Below, one piece after another: positions 53,837 to 59,816 of a DNA stretch of 59,816 nucleotides. The position numbers were made by a program, and so were the translations under genes. The stretch comes from Verrucomicrobiota bacterium (lineage in GTDB: Bacteria; Verrucomicrobiota; Verrucomicrobiia; Palsa-1439), in contig PLTX01000113.1 in NCBI GenBank assembly GCA_003164675.1, positions 1 to 59,816 on the forward strand. Direction: 5' to 3'. Within the stretch, counting starts at the first letter, position 1, and the number at the start of each line of letters is the position of its first letter. Below the pieces are notes generated by a model. The model searched no databases and was not told the origin of the DNA. It worked only from the letters and a program-made list of their open reading frames with translations.

Positions 53837-54124
53837 ATGAAATCGCGGGTAATTACTATAGTGGTCTGCCAGTTCTATGTCATGGTCGTGATGGCGTTTG
53901 GTATCGTCCACCATCACGGACGGATATGGGATCCCACTCACCGGCAGGACAATTGCGCGGCCTGCGCGTGGCAACTCTATGCCGTTACCGATGTTCCCAA
54001 TGTAACGCCGTTCATCTTCGGTTGTGTCCTGGAAAACCCGCTGCAGGTATTTCGGGCAATTTCACATTCCAGTCCCGTATTCTCTTTTTCACAAAGTCGT
54101 GCCCCTCCTGCCGCCCTGGCATAG
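53837..54124 (+). CDS. small membrane/secreted His-Cys protein (DUF2946-like)
   Basis: 95 aa from ATG 53837. Residues 4-22 are hydrophobic (signal or anchor). Then HHHGRIWDPTHRQDNCAACAW: a His cluster and a CxxC-like pair suited to metal binding. The C-terminus ends SRAPPAALA. It resembles DUF2946-type short secreted proteins that sit beside metal genes. It precedes the ABC-DUF3299-MerC operon, which supports a metal role. Confidence 0.5.
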   Translation: MKSRVITIVVCQFYVMVVMAFGIVHHHGRIWDPTHRQDNCAACAWQLYAVTDVPNVTPFIFGCVLENPLQVFRAISHSSPVFSFSQSRAPPAALA

Positions 54125-54273
54125 CTTCATTGGTTTCGTTCAATTGATTGGAAAATCCGGACCGTCGTATCGGCCGGGAAAAGCGGTACTTTGGGAATAA
54201 TTCACATGAAACAAATGTCTTTGCGGTGTCACAGACAGTTAACGGGCGTCTGGTGCCTGCCAGGGGAGAAGAA

Positions 54274-54936
54274 ATGAGCGCCATTCTCGAGCTTCGCGGC
54301 GTGCACAAGAGCTTTCGCGGAGCTGATGGCAATCTGATTGAAGTGATCCGTGTGAAGCAGTTTGCGCTGGGCACGGGCGAACAAACCGCGCTGGTTGGCC
54401 AGAGCGGCTCGGGCAAGAGCACGCTGTTGAATCTGATCGCGGGGATTCTGTTGCCGGACGAGGGCGAAATCCTCGTCAACAGCACCAATCCCACGCAACT
54501 CAGCGAGGCGGCGCGCGACCGGTTCCGCGCGGCCAACATCGGGTACGTGTTCCAATCATTCAACTTGCTGCAAGGGTTCACCGCCTTGGAAAACGTGTTG
54601 CTGGGACAGATGTTTGGCGGCGGCAACGGCGGTACGGACCGGGCGGTCCAATTGTTGAACAACGTCGGTTTGGGGCATCGTCTTCACCACAAGCCGCGGG
54701 CTCTGTCGGTCGGCGAGCAGCAACGCGTTGCCATCGCCCGAGCGTTGGTGAACGCGCCAACGCTGGTCTTGGCCGACGAACCCACCGGCAGTCTCGACTC
54801 GAAAAACGGGACGGCCGTGTTGGAGTTGCTCCGCCGCGTTTGCACGGAGGGCAAGCACACCCTCCTGCTGGTCACGCACGACCCGCACGTGATGGAGAGG
54901 TTCGAGAAGGTGGTGCGCCTGGAGGATCTGCAATGA
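54274..54936 (+). CDS. ABC transporter ATPase (LolD/MacB type)
   Basis: 220 aa from ATG 54274 with GGGGAGAAG; the frame upstream to 54148 is non-coding in look. Walker A GQSGSGKST near 42, Q-loop FQSFNLLQG, a slightly unusual signature LSVGEQQRVAIARAL (V for G), Walker B VLADEPTGSLD, H-loop VTHD. Overlaps the permease by 4 nt. Confidence 0.92.
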   Translation: MSAILELRGVHKSFRGADGNLIEVIRVKQFALGTGEQTALVGQSGSGKSTLLNLIAGILLPDEGEILVNSTNPTQLSEAARDRFRAANIGYVFQSFNLLQGFTALENVLLGQMFGGGNGGTDRAVQLLNNVGLGHRLHHKPRALSVGEQQRVAIARALVNAPTLVLADEPTGSLDSKNGTAVLELLRRVCTEGKHTLLLVTHDPHVMERFEKVVRLEDLQ

Positions 54937-56294
54937 ATCTGGTGAAAATTGTGATCAAGAACATGCGGCAGCGCGCACTGGCCACGTGGTTGACGGGCGC
55001 CTCGGTGATGCTGGGAGTAGCATTGGCGGTGGCGATCCTGCTGATCAAACTGGGTGTCCAACAACGCTTCGAACAGGGCACGCTCGGTTACGAGATGGTC
55101 GTCGGCGCCAAGGGCAGCCCGCTGCAGTTGGTGCTCAACGTGGTGTACAACCTCGACATCTCGCTGGGAAACATTTCGTGGAAGTTGTTCGAGCAATTGC
55201 GCAACGACAAGCGCATCAAGCTCGCCGTGCCGTTCTCGGTCGGCGACAACTACAAGGGCTTTCGCATCGTGGGCACAACCGACGCGTTCTTCAAGGACTT
55301 CGAGTTCGAGCCGGGCCGTAAGCCGGAGTTGGCGGCTGGGCGCATCTTCAACTTCTCCGAGGATGCGTTGAAGAGCGCGTTTCAGGAAGCCGCGGAACGA
55401 GCGCGCGAGCGCGAGGCCAAAGAGCGCGGGGAAGAGGTCAAGCCGGCCCCGGAACCCGCGCCTGTGGAACATCCGTTTGAGGCCGTGGTCGGTTCGACAG
55501 TCGCGGAGCAAACAAGTTTGGCCGTCGGTCAGAAATTTATCGCGGCGCACGGCGTCCAACCGTCGGCAGAGGCCAAGGAGCACACCGAAAACCCGTGGAC
55601 GGTTGTCGGCATTCTCAAACCAACGCACACTGCCGTTGACCGCGCCATCTATATCAATCTGGACAGTTTCTACCACATCGAGGGACACGAACTCCGAGGG
55701 CCAACCGCGCCGGAAAAATCGGAAGAAAAGGACAACGACCCGGACCCCGGACAGGTCTCCTCCATCGTGTTGAAGCTGCGCAGTCCGATTACCGCTTTTG
55801 GCCTATATCGCGAGATCAACGATCGGGAGGACGCAATGGCGGCATTCCCGGCGGCGGAAATCCGCAAGCTGTTCGATATCGTCGGCAACATCGACCGCCT
55901 GCTCCTGGCCCAGGCGATCCTCATCCTGATCGTGGCGGGCGTTGCCATCGCCGTGTCGATTTACAATTCGATGAGCGAACGGAGGCGGGAAATTGCCATC
56001 TTGCGCGCGCTGGGCGCGAGACGGGCGACAATCTTCTCCATCGTGCTATTGGAAGCTGTGACTATCTGCCTCTTCGGGGCAGCCGCGGGTCTTGTGGGCG
56101 GACATTTGGTCGTCGGCTTGGCCAACGGGGCTCTGTATAAGGCGTCCGGGTTTGTTATTCCGGCGTTTCACATTCAGCCTCTGGAATGGTATATTCTGGC
56201 AGTGGCTGTTATATTGGGAGCGGTGGCGGGGCTCGGGCCGGCGGTTGGCGCATACCGCACGGATGTGGCCAAAAACCTGGCTCCCACCAGTTAG
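54933..56294 (+). CDS. ABC transporter permease (FtsX/LolE type)
   Basis: 453 aa. First helix at 18-38 (LTGASVMLGVALAVAILLIK). A large periplasmic domain follows, with an Arg/Glu-rich charged coil (about 145-175). Three C-terminal helices include YNSMSERRREIAILRALGARR, the coupling motif. It pairs with the preceding ATPase. In proteobacteria, ABC pairs of this class beside DUF3299 genes are part of zinc-responsive loci (recalled, not tested). Confidence 0.88.
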   Translation: MNLVKIVIKNMRQRALATWLTGASVMLGVALAVAILLIKLGVQQRFEQGTLGYEMVVGAKGSPLQLVLNVVYNLDISLGNISWKLFEQLRNDKRIKLAVPFSVGDNYKGFRIVGTTDAFFKDFEFEPGRKPELAAGRIFNFSEDALKSAFQEAAERAREREAKERGEEVKPAPEPAPVEHPFEAVVGSTVAEQTSLAVGQKFIAAHGVQPSAEAKEHTENPWTVVGILKPTHTAVDRAIYINLDSFYHIEGHELRGPTAPEKSEEKDNDPDPGQVSSIVLKLRSPITAFGLYREINDREDAMAAFPAAEIRKLFDIVGNIDRLLLAQAILILIVAGVAIAVSIYNSMSERRREIAILRALGARRATIFSIVLLEAVTICLFGAAAGLVGGHLVVGLANGALYKASGFVIPAFHIQPLEWYILAVAVILGAVAGLGPAVGAYRTDVAKNLAPTS

Positions 56295-56306
56295 GAACAT
56301 CGGTTT

Positions 56307-56870
56307 ATGGGCATGGCGATAACAAAGCAACAGGTGAAAACGTTCAGCACGGGCGCGATCGTCATCGGCCTCGTGTTGCTGCCGGGGCTGGCGAGTTTCA
56401 TTCAACAACAACTGTTGCAGCGGAAGATGACGAAGTTGAACATGGTGCAAAACGCGATGGCCAGCGCCCCGGTGCCAGCCCCTGCGGCCGACCCGGCGGA
56501 TTCCAAGTATGCGCGGCTGCAGTTCGACACGCTGAAAAGCTGGACGTATATCGAGGGCAAGACGCCCATACCCGACTTCATCCAGAAGCTCAATGGACAG
56601 AATATCGAGATGGTCGGGTTCATGATGCCGTTGAGCGAGGTGAAAAACATCACGGAGTTCATCCTCGTGCCGTCGCTCTGGGGGTGCTGTTACGGCCAGC
56701 CGCCGGCGGTCAACCACGTCGTCGTGGTGAGGATGCCGCCCGGACAGACGACGAAGTTCTTCAACGATGTCATCCGCGTGCGCGGAAAATTCAGCGTGGG
56801 CGAGACCAAACAGGACGGCTACACGGTGAGTCTCTACGTGCTCACCGTGGACAAGATCGACGGGCAATGA
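56307..56870 (+). CDS. DUF3299 domain protein
   Basis: 187 aa. One N-terminal helix (15-33), then the DUF3299 core: IEMVGFMMPLSEVKNITEFILVPSLWGCCYGQPPAVNHVVVV, with the conserved CC pair. The C-terminal half has RVRGKFSVGETKQDGYTVSLY. Periplasmic, function unknown; related proteins are linked to metal transport loci. 12 nt after the permease, 4-nt overlap with MerC. Confidence 0.88.
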   Translation: MGMAITKQQVKTFSTGAIVIGLVLLPGLASFIQQQLLQRKMTKLNMVQNAMASAPVPAPAADPADSKYARLQFDTLKSWTYIEGKTPIPDFIQKLNGQNIEMVGFMMPLSEVKNITEFILVPSLWGCCYGQPPAVNHVVVVRMPPGQTTKFFNDVIRVRGKFSVGETKQDGYTVSLYVLTVDKIDGQ

Positions 56871-57352
56871 GCATCGATACGAAGGAAACGTTCGCTCCGA
56901 TCGCGGAAGCTGCTCACGCACCACTGCAGCCCCTCGGTGCTTGCGACGCTCCGGTCCATACCTATGCAAAATTGGATCGGCTGGGGATGTGGTTATCCGC
57001 GATCTGTGCCGTGCATTGCGCGGTGATGCCTGTCGTAACGATCTTTTTTCCTGTGCTGCTGATGATGAAATGGATCCGGGTGAGTCGCACCATGGACATC
57101 GTCACGCTTGGTGTGGCCGCGGTCTTCGGATTGGGCGGTTGCCTGCTTGGCTTGCGTCATCATCGAAACTTGACGCCGTTTCGCCTGGTGATTACGGGCT
57201 TGCTGCTAAATATTGCGGGTCGCTTTTTCTCGGTATACCTGGGTCCGTACGTTACGCCATCACTGCTTGTTGCCGGGGCTCTGGTCATGGCGTACGGCCT
57301 GTGGAGAGATCGACAGTTGTGCAAGTGCACTAATCCCGCCCACTCTCATTGA
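56867..57352 (+). CDS. MerC-domain membrane protein
   Basis: 161 aa. Four hydrophobic segments between residues 40 and 150. The MerC signature ICAVHCAVMPVV (Cys-x-x-His-Cys) lies in the first. The C-terminus CKCTNPAHSH is a possible metal site. MerC proteins carry mercuric ions or other heavy metals across the inner membrane; here the DUF3299 and ABC context suggests zinc or a similar metal rather than a mer operon, since no merA or merR is seen. Confidence 0.85.
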   Translation: MSIDTKETFAPIAEAAHAPLQPLGACDAPVHTYAKLDRLGMWLSAICAVHCAVMPVVTIFFPVLLMMKWIRVSRTMDIVTLGVAAVFGLGGCLLGLRHHRNLTPFRLVITGLLLNIAGRFFSVYLGPYVTPSLLVAGALVMAYGLWRDRQLCKCTNPAHSH

Positions 57353-57393
57353 TTGCGGTCCATCTTCGCGTGTGTCCCCATCATTGGTGTCAT

Positions 57394-57399
57394 ATAATC
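57394..57399 (+). promoter_or_regulatory. TATAAT box next to the glycerate kinase start
   Basis: A consensus -10 box only 5 nt before GTG 57405. Transcription would begin at about the start codon, giving a leaderless mRNA. No ribosome site is present. The matching -35 (TGTGTC at 57371) is poor. Confidence 0.4.
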
Positions 57400-57404
57400 G
57401 GCGC

Positions 57405-58550
57405 GTGAAGATTGTTGTCGCGCTCGACAAATTCAAAGGCAGCCTCACTGCGCCTCGGGCGTGCGAGATCGTCCGCAACGCAATCCATTCCATCCAACCC
57501 GGCGTGACTATCATCTCAAAACCCATGGCCGATGGCGGCGACGGCACCGCCGAAGTATTTCGTTTGGCTCTCGGTGGCGAGTGGGTTCAGCACAAGGTGA
57601 CCGGGCCGTTGCCGAGAACGCTTGTGAACGCGAGATACCTGTGGCTGCCACATGAACGCCTCGCAGTCGTCGAGATGGCGCAGGCCAGTGGACTGGTGTT
57701 GCTGAAACCTGAGCAACGCAATCCATTGCGAACCCATTCACACGGGACCGGTGAACTGCTTTGTTATGCGGCATCGCAGGGCGCGCAGCGGATTCTGCTG
57801 GCAGTTGGGGGCAGCGCGACCATTGACGGCGGCGTTGGTGCCGCGAGAGCGGGGGGCTGGCGGTTTGTCGGCGCGAACGGCGAGCAGGTCGAACTGGGTG
57901 GCGGCGAACTGGAGCGCATCTTAAAGATCGAAGATCCGAAGTCGGACACAGAACTGGACGAGGAGGATTTCTTGAATTTCTCACTGGAAGTCCTCTGCGA
58001 CGTGAATAATCCGCTGTGCGGTGAGTACGGAGCGGCACACGTATTCGGTCCGCAAAAAGGTGCGACGCCGGAGATGGTTCAGCAGCTCGACGCTGGGTTG
58101 CGTCACCTCGCGGAATTGGTGAAGACACAACTCGGCAAGGATATCGCCGATGTGCCTGGCGCGGGCGCGGCGGGCGGACTGGCATTCGGCGCACTCGCGT
58201 TCATGGACGCGAAGCTGATTCCCGGAGTTGAAGCCGTCGCGGAGGCGATTGGTTTGGACGCCGAACTTTCCGATGCGGATTGGGTCGTCACGGGCGAGGG
58301 ATGTTTCGACAAGCAATCATTGCGCGGAAAAGTTCTGTCGGGTATCACCAAGCGCGCTCAAAAATACGGGGTGAACGTCGCCGTGATTGCGGGCAATGTG
58401 CGGGTTTCCGAAAGCGCCTGGCGTCGCGAAGGAATTGAAGTGGCGCTGTCTGCGATGGACCCGGGAGTGGAATTGCACGAAGCGATGGCGTCGGCGGAGA
58501 GGCTTCTGGCGCTTACGGCACGCCAGTTGGTTGCCCGGATCCTGATTTAG
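57405..58550 (+). CDS. glycerate kinase
   Basis: 381 aa from GTG 57405 (VKIVVALDKFKGSLTAPRAC), the normal family start. PMADGGDGTAEVF near 43-55, VAVGGSATIDGGVGAARAGGW-type loop near 128, GPQKGATPEMVQQLD and GAGAAGGLAFGALAF follow. WVVTGEGCFDKQSLRGKV near 295 is diagnostic. It phosphorylates D-glycerate to 2- or 3-phosphoglycerate, feeding the step served by apgM. Confidence 0.93.
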   Translation: MKIVVALDKFKGSLTAPRACEIVRNAIHSIQPGVTIISKPMADGGDGTAEVFRLALGGEWVQHKVTGPLPRTLVNARYLWLPHERLAVVEMAQASGLVLLKPEQRNPLRTHSHGTGELLCYAASQGAQRILLAVGGSATIDGGVGAARAGGWRFVGANGEQVELGGGELERILKIEDPKSDTELDEEDFLNFSLEVLCDVNNPLCGEYGAAHVFGPQKGATPEMVQQLDAGLRHLAELVKTQLGKDIADVPGAGAAGGLAFGALAFMDAKLIPGVEAVAEAIGLDAELSDADWVVTGEGCFDKQSLRGKVLSGITKRAQKYGVNVAVIAGNVRVSESAWRREGIEVALSAMDPGVELHEAMASAERLLALTARQLVARILI

Positions 58551-58737
58551 TCATCTCGTAAATGGCCGCGGCTTCTGAGTGCGGCGGCTCGTGTCTTGTC
58601 GGACTCAGCTCGCGGCCTATAGCGGAATACTATCGGTGAGAAATTGGCTCCCCGCTTTGGACGATTTGCAAACCTTTGGACTTGAACTTTCAAGGGGTTG
58701 CGATGCTGGCTAACGCTCGAACTGAGCAGCGCGGGCG

Positions 58738-59280
58738 TTAGCCAGCGTTCGCTCCAGTGATTGGTTCGGCCTGCTTCCGAACATTGTCCCAGACGGTGGT
58801 TTTCGGCATACCGTCGAGAAATGCAAGTCGCCAATACGCTCCTTCCTTGACTACAAACGCAGGTGCTCTACCAACATTTTGGTTGGGGGTATTCAGAATA
58901 ACGCCTTCGATAGATTTCTTTAAGCGTTCGCCATCCCCAAAAACGGCCGATTCTTCATCAATAGCCTTATGCGATCTAACTTCAAACTCTGTGCTCTTCT
59001 CATCAAACGGCTGCATTTGTTCAATGTTCTGGAGTTTGACTAAGTAGTCCTTATCCGTGGCAAGCAGCTTTTCGACAAACGCGCGCGCCTCCTTGCTGAG
59101 GACCTGTTTGAACTTCTCAAACTCTCCCTTCCTAAGATAAACGCACTTCAAGAACACCGGCTTACCTTCATCGGCAATACCTTTGCGCGCCTCAGCGTAA
59201 AGCTGCGCGTCTGTCATGTCTGCGGCGCGCACGAATGCGGAGGCCAGCACCAGCATCGCTACGGTGATTACTTTTTTCAT
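58738..59280 (-). CDS. secreted hypothetical protein
   Basis: 180 aa from ATG 59280 with AAGGA. Signal peptide (VITVAMLVLASAFVRA-AD) ends near residue 20. The rest is a mix of charged helices (EFEKFKQVLSKEARAFVEKLLATD) and strands ending NVGRAPAFVVKEGAYWRLAFLDG, an NTF2-like or DUF4878-type layout. No function recognised. Confidence 0.65.
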   Translation of the reverse strand: MKKVITVAMLVLASAFVRAADMTDAQLYAEARKGIADEGKPVFLKCVYLRKGEFEKFKQVLSKEARAFVEKLLATDKDYLVKLQNIEQMQPFDEKSTEFEVRSHKAIDEESAVFGDGERLKKSIEGVILNTPNQNVGRAPAFVVKEGAYWRLAFLDGMPKTTVWDNVRKQAEPITGANAG

Positions 59281-59611
59281 AACCAATTCCTTTCAGCCGA
59301 ACGATAAAGCTCAACGACAGGGCACCAGCCCTGAGTCACTATCCCCCACAACGGTCAAGTGTGCGAACCCCATTAAACCTCTGATCTAACCGCGAGGAAA
59401 GCACAAAAAGGCCCCCACCCCCTCAGCAGAGGTTCCCCACTGACTTCTATTCTGCCGCAGGCAATCGACGCATGCGTTGACGTGTCCTACCGCGACAACC
59501 GCTTCGTTTACGCACAGGGGACAACATCAGAGATTCTTCGCTTCGCTCAGAATGACAGAAGGACGGGAATCACAGCAAGACTGTCGAGCGGGGCGCTGGC
59601 GATACTGACCT
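59281..59611. other. intergenic region with a dispersed repeat
   Basis: No coding frame. It includes the promoter side of the secreted protein gene and, at 59531-59561, a copy of the dispersed AGATTCTTCGCTTCGCTC / AGAATGACAG-type repeat common in environmental bacterial genomes. Confidence 0.45.
59531..59561. repeat. dispersed 'TTCTTCGCTTCGCTCAGAAT' repeat
   Basis: Contains a self-complementary core, GATTCTTCGCTTCGCTCAGAAT, with TTCT/AGAA and GCTTCGC-type arms. The same motif is recalled from many unrelated genomes as an intergenic repeat. It sits 50 bp from an IS end. Confidence 0.5.
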
Positions 59612-59816
59612 TGCCCCCTGAAACTGGACAGTTTCCAAAGAGAGTCTTGGCTAATAAAGTGGCGGGAGCCACGAGGAGCCAAGATGAAACGGAAGCGATT
59701 CAGTGAAGAACAGATTATTGGGATTCTCAAGCAGGCCGAGGGCGGTTTGCCACTGCCCGAGTTGATCCGTCAGCACGGGATCTGCGAGGGGACCTACTAC
59801 CGCTGGAAGAGCAAGT
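59612..59816 (+). mobile_element. IS3-family insertion sequence, left end (cut by window)
   Basis: TGCCCCCTGAAACTGGACA begins at about 59612 and resembles the IS3/IS407-group left terminal inverted repeat. The transposase OrfA starts 72 nt inside. The rest lies beyond the window. Confidence 0.7.
59684..59816 (+). CDS. IS3-family transposase OrfA (partial)
   Basis: 44 residues to the window edge: MKRKRFSEEQIIGILKQAEG then LPLPELIRQHGICEGTYYRWKSK. This is the N-terminal HTH_Tnp_1 helix-turn-helix of IS3-group OrfA, which binds the element ends. ATG has GAGGAG 7 nt upstream. The frame is open at the edge. Confidence 0.9.
   Translation, partial: MKRKRFSEEQIIGILKQAEGGLPLPELIRQHGICEGTYYRWKSK

Noticed and set aside
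56867..57352. A mercury-resistance operon
   Set aside because: Only MerC is present. No merA, merR, merT or merP; the neighbours point to a different metal system.

Overview
The window is about 60 kb of GC-rich bacterial chromosome. Protein content, many GTG/TTG starts and GC-rich palindromic repeats suggest a Gram-negative soil or sediment bacterium, most likely Verrucomicrobiota (Limisphaerales/Pedosphaera-like). This is an inference from gene content, since no rRNA is present. Outer-membrane biology is clear: TolC-type channel, lipoprotein maturation (lgt), AsmA, PilT.

Region 1 (1-7.9 kb) is a stress-type cluster. It holds a three-BON-domain periplasmic protein, an Ala-rich LEA-like protein, two tiny membrane proteins (one Lmo0937-like), a GT4/toroid glycosyltransferase coupled to a GH130-like enzyme, and a secreted protein interrupted by an in-frame stop. 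Two repeated cis elements tie it together. One is a 46-nt hairpin about 30 nt upstream of two of the genes. The other is a GGTAGGGTTYTRCCCCAT motif near three genes.

Region 2 (8.26-17.47 kb) is an integrative mobilizable element in a tRNA-Arg(TCT) gene. It carries a tyrosine integrase, an excisionase-like HTH protein, a MobF relaxase-helicase, an oriT-like region with hairpins and 11-bp tandem repeats, a toxin-antitoxin pair under a palindromic operator, and a DUF4238 cargo gene. There are no type IV secretion genes. Matching direct-repeat pairs (CATTGCAACA) lie at both ends. An integrase stub plus half a tRNA just outside the left end records an earlier tandem integration at the same site.

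Region 3 (17.5-37.4 kb) holds moeA, a decayed upp, apgM, an NtrB/NtrC-like two-component pair, a GT39-like membrane glycosyltransferase, three anchored proteins of unknown role, a MacAB-TolC-type efflux operon, lgt, an RluD-type pseudouridine synthase, a family-4 uracil-DNA glycosylase and an NAD-sugar epimerase.

Region 4 (37.5-53.8 kb) is mostly housekeeping: mnmE-mnmG, pilT-PilZ, the rpmF-plsX-fabH lipid/ribosome operon with DUF177 and coaD, rsmD, AsmA, a lipid kinase and a Glu/Leu dehydrogenase. Broken remnants of carA, a class I glutamine amidotransferase and pyruvate kinase are interspersed.

Region 5 (53.8-59.8 kb) has a small His/Cys-rich protein, an ABC transporter, a DUF3299 protein and a MerC protein, probably a metal-linked operon. 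It then has a glycerate kinase, a secreted hypothetical protein and the left end of an IS3-family element that runs off the window.
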